Counted from the stretch's first letter, positions 10,079 through 20,612 are shown. The stretch: 64,000 nucleotides of DNA from Betaproteobacteria bacterium HGW-Betaproteobacteria-6 (GCA_002842145.1 PHCF01000016.1:1-64000); one strand, 5' to 3'. The notes: a model not told the origin generated them from the letters alone. Numbers and translations are program-made.

Positions 10079-10109
10079 ATTAGTCGTCGGCAACCGGTGT
10101 TTTCTTACA
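10079..10109 (-). promoter_or_regulatory. Putative ECF sigma promoter copy 3 (upstream of arsM)
   Basis: attagtcg-N15-ttcttaca on + strand. Confidence 0.7.
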
Positions 10110-10126
10110 TGAACCGTGAAGCCTCA

Positions 10127-10627
10127 TCAGCGCGTCGCGCAGCACTTGGCCAGCCAGTGGTCGAGCGATAGCTTCCCCGGCCCCCGGGCGATCAGTACCA
10201 GCAGTACGGTGGCCCAGACGCCGTGGGTCGGGTAGGCATCGGGATAGACGAAAATCTGGATGGTCAGGGTCATGACCAGCAGGGCCAGCGACGAGAAGCG
10301 GGTGGCCAGGCCGAGCAGGATCAGGACCGGGAAAAGATGCTCGCCGAAAGCAGCCATCGGCGCCGCCAGTTCGGGCGGCAGCAGGGGCAGGCGGTATTCG
10401 CTGCGGAACAGTTCGAGCGCGGAATCCGACAGCTGTGGCCAGCCGAACTGGAATTCACCGGAAACCAGATCGACAGCGAAGCCCTCTATCTTGGTCTGGC
10501 CGGACTTCCAGAAAATCGCGGCGATGGAGAAGCGACCGAGCAGGGCGATCAGCGAATCGGGGAGTCGCGAGAAAAGCGCGACGAGGCGGCTCACCCCGGT
10601 GCATATTTTGGCTGTGGACAAGTTCAT
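10127..10627 (-). CDS. DoxX family membrane protein (bufferin operon, BufD-like)
   Basis: LLGRFSIAAIFWKSGQTKIEGF, HLFPVLILLGLATRFSSLALLVMTL; internal start. Confidence 0.85.
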   Translation of the reverse strand: MNLSTAKICTGVSRLVALFSRLPDSLIALLGRFSIAAIFWKSGQTKIEGFAVDLVSGEFQFGWPQLSDSALELFRSEYRLPLLPPELAAPMAAFGEHLFPVLILLGLATRFSSLALLVMTLTIQIFVYPDAYPTHGVWATVLLVLIARGPGKLSLDHWLAKCCATR

Positions 10628-10638
10628 GATGGTCTCCT

Positions 10639-11394
10639 TCAGGCATTCAGTGCCGTAATGGCTGATTTTTGTAGCAGCAGGCCGAGCACGCCAACCAGGT
10701 CGAATTCCACATCGATGGCGGCAGCCGCTGCGGCGGCCTGGCCCAGGCTGGCTCCGGATTGAAGGGATGAAATGAAAGCGCCCGCCGCAGGGGAGATTTG
10801 CATGACTTCCACGTCCAGTCCATGGCGCAACACGAGCGCGGTTTCCGGGCTGTCCGTGCTCACCGTCGATAATTCCAGAATGCCCTGGTGAGCAGCCCAC
10901 AACGAAACCACGGCAGACCCCGAGGCAAGCACAGCCAGCGAGGGATGCAGGCTCACCTTCAGCGTTGGCAGGGTTTCCTGGCTGGCCACCGCGGCGGCGA
11001 CCTCGTCGCTGCCGATGCCCGGCAGGTCGGCGGCATGGTAGGCCACCACCCGGAGATATTCGAGCCGTGCCACGTCGGCCAGGTAGGGCAGGGCGGCGGC
11101 CGGCGGGAAGGTCTCTATGAACGCCGGGAATGAGGCACCGTAGAAGGCCATCAAGCGTGATTGCGGCGGATTTCCGTAGGCGTACAGCCGGGCCATGGCG
11201 CGGAAAAAGTCGTCGCCAACCAGTTGCAGCGTCACCTCGAAGGTGTCGGCCAGGGCGTCGATCAGCGAGACGATGACGTTGTTCCGGTAGACCCGGAAAC
11301 GTTGCGCCGGGTCGGAGCCATTCCAGGCGGTCAATCCAGCCGGGGCAGGCAAATCCGGATCGAGCAGGGCGCTGGCAAAGGCGAACTGGTTCAT
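10639..11394 (-). CDS. DUF2063 / HvfC-like putative DNA-binding-domain protein (BufC-like partner)
   Basis: [54 protein letters not shown]; 4-bp overlap with DUF692 gene. Confidence 0.85.
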   Translation of the reverse strand: MNQFAFASALLDPDLPAPAGLTAWNGSDPAQRFRVYRNNVIVSLIDALADTFEVTLQLVGDDFFRAMARLYAYGNPPQSRLMAFYGASFPAFIETFPPAAALPYLADVARLEYLRVVAYHAADLPGIGSDEVAAAVASQETLPTLKVSLHPSLAVLASGSAVVSLWAAHQGILELSTVSTDSPETALVLRHGLDVEVMQISPAAGAFISSLQSGASLGQAAAAAAAIDVEFDLVGVLGLLLQKSAITALNA

Positions 11395-12305
11395 GCCGCC
11401 ACCTCGGCCAAGCAGGTTTGCAGCAACGCTTCCGCCTGTTGCGCTTCAGCGAGCAGCACCGAAAAGGCCGGAATGTCGTTGTCGCGCTCGATCAGGGTCG
11501 GCAGCGGGCCGCTGCGTTCCAGCGTGAATCGGTAGAGTTCCCAGACGGCCCGGGCAATCGGGGCGCCATGGCTGTCGATGAGCAGCGGCGCGCCGGCTGC
11601 ATCGATGTCCTGGGCGTAGCCGGCCAGATGGATTTGTCCCGCTGCCGCCAGCGGCAATGCCTCGATGCAGGCTTGCGGGTCGCGGCCGTGGTTGGTACAC
11701 GAGACGTAGACGTTATTGACGTCGAGCAGCAGCCCGCAGCCCGTGCGCTTGACGACCTCGCCGATGAAATCGGTCTCGGTCATGGTCGATGCGGCGAATT
11801 CGACGTAGGTCGCCGGATTTTCGAGCAGCAGGCGTCGGCCCAGGCGCTCATGGACGCGGTCGATGTGATCGCAGACCCGTTGCAACGTGGCGGCGTCGTA
11901 AGGTGCCGGCAGCAGGTCGTTGAGAAAGAAGTCACCATGGCTTGACCAGGCCAGGTGCTCGGAAAAGGACTGCGGCTCGTAGCGCGCAATCAACGCGGCC
12001 AGGCGATCGAGGTGGGCCTCGTCGAGCCGCCCTTCGCCGCCGATGGACAGACCGACGCCGTGGATCGACAGCGGGTAGTGGCTGCGAATCTGCGTCAGGT
12101 AGTGATGGAAGGGACCGCCATCGACCATGTAGTTTTCGGCATGAATCTCGAAAAAACCGAGGTCGGGCAGGGTGTCGAGGATGGTCTGGAAGTGATCTGG
12201 CTTGAGGCCGAGGCCGCCGCGCGCCGGCAAAATGGGGGCACTGGCCGCCGCCGTTGCGGCAAAAGCACCTGCCGTTTTCGGCAGAATCTGGGGAACTGTC
12301 GTCAT
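11391..12305 (-). CDS. DUF692 multinuclear non-heme iron oxidase family (MNIO, BufB-like)
   Basis: [74 protein letters not shown]. Confidence 0.92.
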   Translation of the reverse strand: MTTVPQILPKTAGAFAATAAASAPILPARGGLGLKPDHFQTILDTLPDLGFFEIHAENYMVDGGPFHHYLTQIRSHYPLSIHGVGLSIGGEGRLDEAHLDRLAALIARYEPQSFSEHLAWSSHGDFFLNDLLPAPYDAATLQRVCDHIDRVHERLGRRLLLENPATYVEFAASTMTETDFIGEVVKRTGCGLLLDVNNVYVSCTNHGRDPQACIEALPLAAAGQIHLAGYAQDIDAAGAPLLIDSHGAPIARAVWELYRFTLERSGPLPTLIERDNDIPAFSVLLAEAQQAEALLQTCLAEVAA

Positions 12306-12334
12306 GGCAGGCGCTCCGCTTTGGTTCAGGGAAA

Positions 12335-12634
12335 TCAGGCCTTCTTTTCCTTGAATTCGGCGAGTTGGCCGTGACCGGTCGGCGAGGTCTTGGACATCGT
12401 CTTTTCGCAGGTACCCTTGGGAACCAGCGACCAGGCATTGCCCTGGTGATCGATCTTCGAGGTGCCGGCGCAGGTGGTACCGGCGCCAGCCTTGCAATCG
12501 TTCTTGCCCTTGAGGGCGACGCCGAAGCATTTTTCCTTGTCGGCCATATCGGCGGCGGCAACCGGAGCAGCAGCAACGGTCATGGCGGCGCCAAAGGCGA
12601 AGGCGAGCGAAGCGGCGGTCAGAGTCTTGTTCAT
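12335..12634 (-). CDS. DUF2282 small Cys-containing secreted protein (bufferin precursor, BufA-like)
   Basis: Signal peptide then [48 protein letters not shown]: four Cys in DUF2282 arrangement, next to DUF692. Confidence 0.88.
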   Translation of the reverse strand: MNKTLTAASLAFAFGAAMTVAAAPVAAADMADKEKCFGVALKGKNDCKAGAGTTCAGTSKIDHQGNAWSLVPKGTCEKTMSKTSPTGHGQLAEFKEKKA

Positions 12635-12705
12635 GGTGGTATCTCCTGATGAGGTTGGGACAGGGGTTTGTCCGGGCAGCCGATCAATAATTTCGACTGC
12701 TGACC

Positions 12706-12735
12706 ATTAGTCGGAGAACCGGGGAATTTATTACG
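12706..12735 (-). promoter_or_regulatory. Putative ECF sigma promoter copy 4 (upstream of bufferin operon)
   Basis: attagtcg-N14-ttattacg on + strand; one mismatch in the -35-like half. Confidence 0.62.
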
Positions 12736-13117
12736 CCTGGTTTGAAAAATATTTTTGCGTTGATGAAATGCCTCAGCGGAGTCGGCAACGACGCAAAGCA
12801 TGTCGACCAATGAACAGGTGGTGCCGCCTCGTCCTGGCGATACAAATTGAACGATTTTTGATCGTCGACCGTAACGACCGGTAAATCCAAGTCGATCTGG
12901 CCGTTTTTCAAACCTATGGCAAGACGAGATCGCCTGTACTGATCAGGGCGACATTTGGCGGGTCATTGATTCGTTCCAAACGACCGACACACATCGCCAT
13001 TGAACGCATAATTTGTATTATGTTAAATAATATAATGAGAAGAAAAAGAGGATCAGTTCAGATCCTCATCCTTAGTCAGGTGACACGAATAAGTACCCTG
13101 GATTCCCTATTTTGTGA

Positions 13118-13208
13118 CCGCAATTTGGCCCCCCAAGACCACAATTTAGCCCCGCAGCCCGAAATTCACCAAGACACAAACTAGTCCCCGGCCACAAAGT
13201 AGCCCCCT
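13118..13208. repeat. Four degenerate direct repeats, possible transposon-end repeats
   Basis: ccgcaatttggcccccc / accacaatttagccccg / acacaaactagtccccg / gccacaaagtagccccct. Confidence 0.65.
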
Positions 13209-13225
13209 GGGGTTCAGGCAAGTGT

Positions 13226-14257
13226 TTAAACTTTCCTGTTTCGCCGTGGCGCTCTGAGCATTGTGGGTTTTGAAGCAATTCTTTCCTGAAGTTGTTTAGA
13301 TGCTAATTGGGCGAGTTCAACTTCCCGTTGCAACAATGCCAGCCTCGTTTCCTGCTGAACTAGAGTCTGGCGGAGCGCAGCCAGTTCTTCAAGATGCTTT
13401 TCATTTCCAGCCCTTAGCTCATCTTGTTTCCCCTCAGCAGCACCTAGCATCTGTCTTACTTTAGCCAACTCAGACTTGCAGGAATCCAGCTCAAGCCGCA
13501 ACTGCTCCTCATTTTCAAGACTACTATTTCGAAGTTGTAGCAGTTCGCGTTGTACTTTTACCGTCATCTGGCGTTCGTGATCGATTTCAAGCAATGCTCG
13601 TTTTTCACTAGCATCAAGTCGTTCTTCGGTACGCCTAAGTTCTTGGCGATACTTTTCGAGTTCGGCGGAATAGTCCTTTCTGGCATCGCTCAGAGCGACC
13701 TCTAACGTAATTTGCTGACGTCTGGCTAACTCAATTTGTTGCTCTAGGGCCTCTGTTCTGGAGCGTTCACCTGCTAGATCTCGTTCAAGATCTAATATCC
13801 GTTCATTGGCCGCTCTAAGGGCTTCTCGGGTTTGTTTAGACTCTACTTCAGCAGCTATGCGCGCTTGGTCTGCAGCAGCAACAGACTGCAGTGATTCAGT
13901 GACTTTATCCTGCGCTTCCTGACGGAAGATAACGAGGCCATCCTGGGCACTCGTTTGTGCCTGTGACCACAGCGAAACCACCAGTTCTCCCGCTGCAGCC
14001 TTTAGGCCTTCAGGTAGGTCCGGATGCTCAATCCGGACCCGACTCTTTTCACGCAAGTCAGACCAAAATCTGGCCAGCGCTTCAGCCGGCGCGGACATGC
14101 TCCCTTTTCGGACGAATTGGTAGAGCTTGTTTGCCGTTGGGGTTATGCCGTAGCGAAAAAAGAGAATGGCGCAGACTTCTCGGTACAGATCCTGCGTGTC
14201 GAGATCATGGGCTTTGAGCGCCTCGATTTCCGCTTTGATTTTGGCTTCTGTGCTCAT
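13226..14257 (-). CDS. KfrA_N-type DNA-binding coiled-coil protein (TnpT-like candidate)
   Basis: KfrA-like N-terminus (DLYREVCAILFFRYGITPTANKLYQFVRKGSM) followed by a long coiled coil; start ATG at 14257. Confidence 0.75.
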   Translation of the reverse strand: MSTEAKIKAEIEALKAHDLDTQDLYREVCAILFFRYGITPTANKLYQFVRKGSMSAPAEALARFWSDLREKSRVRIEHPDLPEGLKAAAGELVVSLWSQAQTSAQDGLVIFRQEAQDKVTESLQSVAAADQARIAAEVESKQTREALRAANERILDLERDLAGERSRTEALEQQIELARRQQITLEVALSDARKDYSAELEKYRQELRRTEERLDASEKRALLEIDHERQMTVKVQRELLQLRNSSLENEEQLRLELDSCKSELAKVRQMLGAAEGKQDELRAGNEKHLEELAALRQTLVQQETRLALLQREVELAQLASKQLQERIASKPTMLRAPRRNRKV

Positions 14258-14358
14258 GCTTTTGCTCCTACGGTTGCAACTCTTGCGATGCTTATCGATA
14301 CAGAAATTAATAATACGACGTATAACGTTGTAAATACAATTAATAAAGCGAAACATTT

Positions 14359-14378
14359 GACATTACGACTATAATGTC
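14359..14378. promoter_or_regulatory. Palindromic 7-6-7 element, candidate recombinase core or operator
   Basis: gacatta-cgacta-taatgtc, perfect 7-bp arms, between divergent KfrA-like and recombinase genes. Confidence 0.5.
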
Positions 14379-14443
14379 GAATTATTGTGACGTGATGGCG
14401 TTGAGGAAATACTGAGACCTCATTCCACGTTTTCAGGGCAAAA

Positions 14444-15622
14444 ATGACTGATACCGCGCTCGCGCCGATCCCTGTTGAGCAGATCCTGTTGCCAGCCGAC
14501 CTCGACGGCAGCCAAGGACGTAATCGTGCCGTTGGCCGTGTCGCTCAGATTGCCGCCACCAATGATCTGCAGGCCATTCACGCCTGGTTGGCGCGTTTCA
14601 TCGAAACCAAGACAACGTTCGACAACTACCGGAAGGAAGCTGAGCGCTTATTGCTGTGGTCAACGCTCCAATTGGGCAAACCCCTCTCTTCCCTGACCCA
14701 TGAGGATTTCCTGGTGTACCAGCAGTTTCTCTTGGATCCACAACCGCGTGAAAAATGGGTAGCCGGCGGAGGCCGTAAGCATCCCCGGGATGATCCACGC
14801 TGGCGACCGTTTTATGGGCCGCTCTCTACAGCCAGCCAACGCCAGGCCATGATCATTTTGAATGTGATGTTTTCCTGGCTGGTCGATGCCGGCTATCTGG
14901 CTGGCAATCCCTTATCTTTATCCCGGCACCGGGCGCGTCGTGCCAAACCCCGGATCACCCGCTATCTTGATCCTGACCTTTGGCAGGAACTGAAAGTCTT
15001 CATTGATAGTATGCCCAGAGAAACCGATCGCCAGCGAGCCCACTATTTTCGCGTCCGGTGGCTATTCACCCTCCTCTATCTGGGCGGCCTTCGGATCTCG
15101 GAAGTCGCTGAAAACACTATGGGCAGTTTCTTTTGCCGGCGTGACCGTGAGGGCGATGAGCGCTGGTGGCTGGAGGTTCTGGGTAAAGGCGACAAGGAAC
15201 GTCTGGTGCCAGCGACCAGTGAACTGATGGTGGAACTGGCCCGTTATCGGCGGGAGGTAGGCATGGCGCCCTACCCTAGTCCCAATGAGGAAACCCCCTT
15301 AATACTGCCGATCGGAAGATCGCGGGAAGCATTGACTCGAGCGGCACTGCATTCGATTGTGAAAAAGGTTTTCGAGGGGGCAGCCGAGCGGCTACGGCAG
15401 CGTGGTGATGAGTACGTTGTCCGAGCGGACTTGCTTGAACGTGCCTCAGCGCACTGGCTGAGGCATACAGCCGGTTCGCATATGGCTGATCAACAGATCG
15501 ACTTGCGTTTAGTCAGAGACAATCTTGGCCATGAGTCGTTGAGTACGACGAGCCAATATCTTCATGTCGACGATGACCGTCGGCACAAAGAGACCGAAGA
15601 AAAACATCGCATACGGTGGTAA
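14444..15622 (+). CDS. Tyrosine recombinase / integrase (TnpS-like candidate)
   Basis: LYLGGLRISE, ASAHWLRHTAGSHMAD, VRDNLGHESLSTTSQYLHV: R..HxxR..H..Y catalytic set. Confidence 0.92.
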   Translation: MTDTALAPIPVEQILLPADLDGSQGRNRAVGRVAQIAATNDLQAIHAWLARFIETKTTFDNYRKEAERLLLWSTLQLGKPLSSLTHEDFLVYQQFLLDPQPREKWVAGGGRKHPRDDPRWRPFYGPLSTASQRQAMIILNVMFSWLVDAGYLAGNPLSLSRHRARRAKPRITRYLDPDLWQELKVFIDSMPRETDRQRAHYFRVRWLFTLLYLGGLRISEVAENTMGSFFCRRDREGDERWWLEVLGKGDKERLVPATSELMVELARYRREVGMAPYPSPNEETPLILPIGRSREALTRAALHSIVKKVFEGAAERLRQRGDEYVVRADLLERASAHWLRHTAGSHMADQQIDLRLVRDNLGHESLSTTSQYLHVDDDRRHKETEEKHRIRW

Positions 15623-15810
15623 GAGCTACGGCGGAATCTCGGTCTTTGCAGCCATTCTGAGCCTTCGATCTAAGCAGCCGGTTTTGAATGGAAAGCCGAC
15701 ATCAGCGTGAGGACGAAAACTGGTGCGATTCAGAGTAGTATGCGGAATACATGAAATAACTAGAACACATAGTATAAACGGGCACATTCCGTTGAAGGGT
15801 TAGCTCTCAC

Positions 15811-17220
15811 ATGCACGAAATTATCTGTCCACACTGCGGGAAGGCCTTCAAGATCGACGAAGCGGGCTACGCAGACATTCTCAAGCAAGTTCGCGACGCC
15901 GACTTTGATAAGCAGCTGCACGAGCGGCTGGTGCTGGCCGAGCAGGACAAACTCAAAGCCGTCGAACTAGCTGAGGCTCGGATGACCGGCGAACTGCAGA
16001 AAGCCGCCGCCGCCAAAGACAGCGAAATTCAGACACTCAAGGCCCAGATCGACGCTGGCAAAGTTCAGAGCCAACTCGCAGTCACCCAAGCTCTCAGTGC
16101 CATCGAGAAAGAGCGTGACGCGCTCGCCAGCCAGCTCGTCCAAGCGCAGCAAGAAAAAGATGCCGCCGCTCGGCTGGCCGAAGCGAAGATGCTTGCCGAG
16201 CTGCAGAAGAGCGCCACCATCAAGGACGCCGAGATTCAGGCCCTCAAGGTCCAGCTCGACACCCTCGCGCTCAACCAGAAGCTGGCGCTTGCCGATGTAC
16301 TCGGCACGGTCGAGAAAGAGCGCGACGAACTCAAGAGCAGCCTAGAGCGCGCCGCACTCGAAAAGCAGCTCGCGGAAAAATCGCTCAAGGACAAATACGA
16401 AACCCAGCTCAAAGATCGTGACGACGCCATCGAGCGCCTGCGCGACATGAAGGCGCGCCTCTCCACCAAGATGATCGGCGAAACGTTGGAGCAACACTGC
16501 GAAACTGAATTCAACCGCATTCGGGCCACAGCATTTCCGCGCGCCTATTTCGAGAAAGACAACGACGCTCGTAGCGGTAGCAAAGGAGACTATATCTTCC
16601 GCGACAGCGATGAGAGCGGCACCGAGATCGTCTCCATCATGTTTGAGATGAAGAACGAGAACGACCTCACCGCCGCCAAGAGCCGTAACGAAGACTTCCT
16701 CAAAGAGCTCGATAAGGACCGTAATGAGAAGGGCTGCGAATACGCTGTGCTCGTCTCAATGCTCGAACCCGAGAGCGAGCTCTATAACACAGGCATCGTG
16801 GACGTATTCCACCGTTATCCCAAGATGTACGTGGTCCGCCCGCAGTTCTTTATCCCCATCATCACACTACTGCGCAACGCCGCGATGAACGCGGTCAAGT
16901 ACAAAGCCGAACTTGCCCTGGTCCGCGCGCAGAACATCGACATCACCAATTTCGAGAACGAACTTGAAACCTTCAAGTCCGCCTTCTCCAAGAACTATGA
17001 CCTCGCTTCGCGCCGCTTCCAGACCGCCATCGACGAGATCGACAAATCTATCGACCACCTACAGAAAACCAAGGAAGCCCTACTCGGCACCGACAGGAAC
17101 CTGCGCCTCGCTAACGACAAGGCGCAGGATGTGACGATCAAGCGGTTGACGCGTGGGAATCCTACGATGGCCGAGAAGTTTGCGGAGTTTAAGAGGCCCG
17201 AGAGGCAAGGAGACAAATGA
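15811..17220 (+). CDS. DUF2130 domain protein with N-terminal zinc ribbon and coiled coil
   Basis: [16 protein letters not shown], coiled coil, then [33 protein letters not shown] and [10 protein letters not shown]. Confidence 0.82.
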   Translation: MHEIICPHCGKAFKIDEAGYADILKQVRDADFDKQLHERLVLAEQDKLKAVELAEARMTGELQKAAAAKDSEIQTLKAQIDAGKVQSQLAVTQALSAIEKERDALASQLVQAQQEKDAAARLAEAKMLAELQKSATIKDAEIQALKVQLDTLALNQKLALADVLGTVEKERDELKSSLERAALEKQLAEKSLKDKYETQLKDRDDAIERLRDMKARLSTKMIGETLEQHCETEFNRIRATAFPRAYFEKDNDARSGSKGDYIFRDSDESGTEIVSIMFEMKNENDLTAAKSRNEDFLKELDKDRNEKGCEYAVLVSMLEPESELYNTGIVDVFHRYPKMYVVRPQFFIPIITLLRNAAMNAVKYKAELALVRAQNIDITNFENELETFKSAFSKNYDLASRRFQTAIDEIDKSIDHLQKTKEALLGTDRNLRLANDKAQDVTIKRLTRGNPTMAEKFAEFKRPERQGDK

Positions 17221-17322
17221 GTTAAAACCCGATGTACAGCAACGGAATTTAATCAATGTCTATCATCGCTCACGTGACATTGGAACTAAACAACTAGTGA
17301 CCTCTACGCCGAATCTATAACC

Positions 17323-18612
17323 TTGAAAGATATGTACACACACGATCCACGAGAACACATTCGAGGCATCCACCAGATTCTGGTTTCCGACAAGAAGCGT
17401 ATAGGTTTTCTGTTCGGTGCGGGGTCGTCATTTGCGACAGGGCTGCCGACCGCTTTTATCCCAGCGATCGAGAAAATGACCGAGACGATAGTCACTGAAG
17501 TTGAGGCGCATTCGCCCGAGTTCGCGGCTGCCATAAAGGAGATTCAAACTGAAACTGAGGCGCTAAAGGTGTCCTTCAACATCGAAACGCTCCTCTCGAG
17601 TATTGAAGCCAAGCGCGCCGTCATTGGCGCGGGAAATCTCAATGGCCTCGACTCAGTCGGATTCACTGACTTAGCGGCGCTTGTAAAGACCCGAGTCGTA
17701 AAACTCGTCTCTGTGCACGAAACTTTAGTGGCCGAAGACCGAAAAAAACTAGCTCACGCTCGTCTCGCAAATTGGATTCAGAAGGCGAGAAGGCGGTTTC
17801 CCGCTGAAATCTTCACAACGAATTACGACTACCTATTTGAAATTGCCCTCGAAGGATCTGGCATACCGTATTTCGACGGCTTCTCTGGTAGCTTTGAGCC
17901 GTTTTTCTGCCCAGAGGCCGTGGAAGATGTCCAGTCTTACCCGCATTTAGTCAAACTTTGGAAAATGCATGGTTCTCTAGGGTGGACCTACCGTGACTCA
18001 GACAAGGCTGTGATTCGGCAACAATCAGCCTCGGAAGTACTCATCTATCCTTCCCACCTCAAATACAACACGTCAAAAAAGCAGCCGTATGTCGGACTGA
18101 TTGACCGGTTGTGCGCCTTCCTCCAGCAGGATGACGCAGTTCTTTTTACATGCGGATATTCGTTCGGGGATGAACACATCAATGAACGGATTGTGACTTC
18201 GCTCCGACGGGGAGCGAATTCCCACGTGATCGCGATGTATTACGACGAAACGTGTGCTGATGACAATATGAGAATGTATGGCCTAGCTGACGTGAACAAC
18301 AATGTCCGCAAGCTTGCAACATACGAGACTGGCGGAAAAATGTCAGTTTATGGTCTGCGCCATGCCGTTATCGGCGGGAAATTTGGCGAGTGGAGATTGA
18401 GAGATGAACCGAAGACAACGGAGTCAATCCGTGTAAGCCAATACTTTGACGAAGACGCTGCAACTCCGTCGGACGAGGCGGGTGAGCGGAAAGGGGATGA
18501 ACGATGGATGGGGACTGGGCGGTTCCTTCTGCCCGACTTCCGGAAACTTACTGATTTTCTGAACGACCTCTCTTCGTCCGAAGGGCCAGCGAGCACGCTG
18601 CAACCGACATGA
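17323..18612 (+). CDS. SIR2-like domain protein (SIR2-HerA defence pair)
   Basis: GFLFGAGSSFATGLPTA, IFTTNYDYLFE, WKMHGSLGW NADase-type motifs; 4-bp overlap with HerA. Confidence 0.88.
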   Translation: MKDMYTHDPREHIRGIHQILVSDKKRIGFLFGAGSSFATGLPTAFIPAIEKMTETIVTEVEAHSPEFAAAIKEIQTETEALKVSFNIETLLSSIEAKRAVIGAGNLNGLDSVGFTDLAALVKTRVVKLVSVHETLVAEDRKKLAHARLANWIQKARRRFPAEIFTTNYDYLFEIALEGSGIPYFDGFSGSFEPFFCPEAVEDVQSYPHLVKLWKMHGSLGWTYRDSDKAVIRQQSASEVLIYPSHLKYNTSKKQPYVGLIDRLCAFLQQDDAVLFTCGYSFGDEHINERIVTSLRRGANSHVIAMYYDETCADDNMRMYGLADVNNNVRKLATYETGGKMSVYGLRHAVIGGKFGEWRLRDEPKTTESIRVSQYFDEDAATPSDEAGERKGDERWMGTGRFLLPDFRKLTDFLNDLSSSEGPASTLQPT

Positions 18613-20384
18613 AACACAATCCAACGCATATCGGTCAGGTTGAGAGCGTGAGCGGGAACTCCGTGACGATCAAGATGGCCAGCAACTACCCGTCGAACAT
18701 GCCAATTGTCGATGGCACCGTCTACCGGATTGGACAGATTGGATCGTTTCTCAAGATTCCTTTGGGCTATGCCAATCTGTATGGGCTCATCACACAGGCC
18801 GGCGTCCTTGCGATGCCTGAGTCACTGCTAAACGCTTACAAGGAAAATCCGGCAATCGTGGATGGACACCGCTGGTTGCGGATGATTCTTGTCGGCGAAC
18901 AGATCGGCTCGTCTTTTGAGCGAGGTGTGCTCCAGTCGCCGACTTCGGGTGACCAAGTCCATCTGGTTACGAACGATGACCTCCGAATAGTCTACGGGGG
19001 CTACAACGCCCAATCGTCGATAGTCATCGGGAATCAGAGTGCCTCTGAGGGACTTGCTGCACAGTTGGACATGGACAAGCTCATCTCGCGTCATTGCGCG
19101 ATTCTTGGTGCCACAGGTAGCGGAAAGTCCAATGCTGTAAGCGTCGTTGTGAAAGCGATTGCAGAGAAGCCATTCCCGAGCGCACGCATTCTCATGATTG
19201 ACCCGCATGGTGAATACGCGAGCTCTCTGGCTGGGAAGTGCCGAGTGTTCAGAGTCGGTGCAAATGCTGCTGGTGGCGAAGACGAACTCTGTGTTCCATT
19301 CTGGGCTTTGCCATTCAAGGAGCTGCTGGCGATCTTCCCGGGCAGGCTCTCGGATCAGAATGAAGATTATATTCGAGCAAAGGTGCTGGACTTAAAGAGA
19401 GAGTCGGCTATTGCAATTGGCGGACTAAGGCCAGAGGCAATCACTGCGGACAGTCCCATTCCATTTTCGATAAACAAATTGTGGTTTGACTTGGATAACT
19501 TCGAGCGGATAACCTTCAAAGCAGACCGCACTACGCCAGAAGCTTTGATTTCGGCGGGTGACGCAGAATCACTAGTTTCGAACCAATACCCAATTGCTGG
19601 GTTGGGTAGCAGTGCCCCCTTCTTGAACAATAAAGCGAAGGGCATCCTCGGTTTCCTGGATGGAATGAGATCGAGACTTCTAGACCAAAGCTACAACTTC
19701 CTGTTTCGCCCCATTGGCTATTCGCCAGCTTTGAATGGCGCGGTACCCAATGACCTCCCGCGTCTATTCTCGACATGGTTTGGGCATGGATTTCCAGTTT
19801 CCGTCTTGGACTTGTCAGCAATCCCGTCAGAAATAATGCAGACGATTTCTGGTTGCATCTTAAAGATCATCTACGACGCCCTCTACTGGGGGCAGAACAC
19901 GCTTGTTGGCGGTAAACAGCAGCCTCTTTTCATCGTGCTAGATGAAGCTCACGCCTATTTGAAGGCTGGCGAGGATTCGATTTCGTCACGAACAGTTCAG
20001 GCGATTGCGAAAGAGGGCAGGAAGTATGGGGTTGGGATGCTCCTGGTCACTCAACGTCCTTCCGAGCTGGACGAAACCGTCTTGAGTCAGTGCGGTTCAA
20101 TTATCGCGCTGAGGATGACGAATACCCGAGACAAAGGTCACGTTTCTTCGGCAATGCAGGATGAACTACGAGAAATGGCGGACGTGCTTTCGAGCCTACG
20201 GACAGGCGAAGCGATCGTCAGTGGTGAGGCCGTCCGGATTCCATCTCGTGTGAAGTTTTTCCAAGCAGGCAATGCGGTAAAGAGTTCCGACCCAATTGCA
20301 TCGAAACTGTGGGCCAATGCCCGCCCAGATGTGGCCGTCTACCAAACCAGCGTCCGCAACTGGAGAAATCAATCATTCAACTAA
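18609..20384 (+). CDS. HerA-like ATPase (DUF87)
   Basis: Walker A GATGSGKSNAV, Walker B PLFIVLDEAHAYL, KEGRKYGVGMLLVTQRPSELDETVLSQCGSIIALRMTN. Confidence 0.9.
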   Translation: MKHNPTHIGQVESVSGNSVTIKMASNYPSNMPIVDGTVYRIGQIGSFLKIPLGYANLYGLITQAGVLAMPESLLNAYKENPAIVDGHRWLRMILVGEQIGSSFERGVLQSPTSGDQVHLVTNDDLRIVYGGYNAQSSIVIGNQSASEGLAAQLDMDKLISRHCAILGATGSGKSNAVSVVVKAIAEKPFPSARILMIDPHGEYASSLAGKCRVFRVGANAAGGEDELCVPFWALPFKELLAIFPGRLSDQNEDYIRAKVLDLKRESAIAIGGLRPEAITADSPIPFSINKLWFDLDNFERITFKADRTTPEALISAGDAESLVSNQYPIAGLGSSAPFLNNKAKGILGFLDGMRSRLLDQSYNFLFRPIGYSPALNGAVPNDLPRLFSTWFGHGFPVSVLDLSAIPSEIMQTISGCILKIIYDALYWGQNTLVGGKQQPLFIVLDEAHAYLKAGEDSISSRTVQAIAKEGRKYGVGMLLVTQRPSELDETVLSQCGSIIALRMTNTRDKGHVSSAMQDELREMADVLSSLRTGEAIVSGEAVRIPSRVKFFQAGNAVKSSDPIASKLWANARPDVAVYQTSVRNWRNQSFN

Positions 20385-20393
20385 GGAGACGAT

Positions 20394-20612
20394 ATGCCAA
20401 TTCCAGACATGGAGCCCGTCAGTTCATCCAACATTGCCGCAATCGGCTACGATGTGGAGAATCTAACAGTATATGTCCAGTTTCTGAATGGTTCGACCTA
20501 CGCCTATAAGGGTGTTCCAGAGCACGAGTTTGAGAATCTGCGAACAGCTCCGTCGGTTGGCTCCTACCTTAACCGGAATTACAAGAACGTTTATCCATAC
20601 GAACGTGTTTAA
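20394..20612 (+). CDS. KTSC domain small protein
   Basis: VSSSNIAAIGYDVENLTVYVQFLNGSTYAYKGVPEHEFENLRTAPSVGSYLNRNYK. Confidence 0.82.
   Translation: MPIPDMEPVSSSNIAAIGYDVENLTVYVQFLNGSTYAYKGVPEHEFENLRTAPSVGSYLNRNYKNVYPYERV

Noticed and set aside
13118-13208. Possible short CRISPR array
   Set aside because: Units are about 17 bp, degenerate and unevenly spaced, with no cas genes
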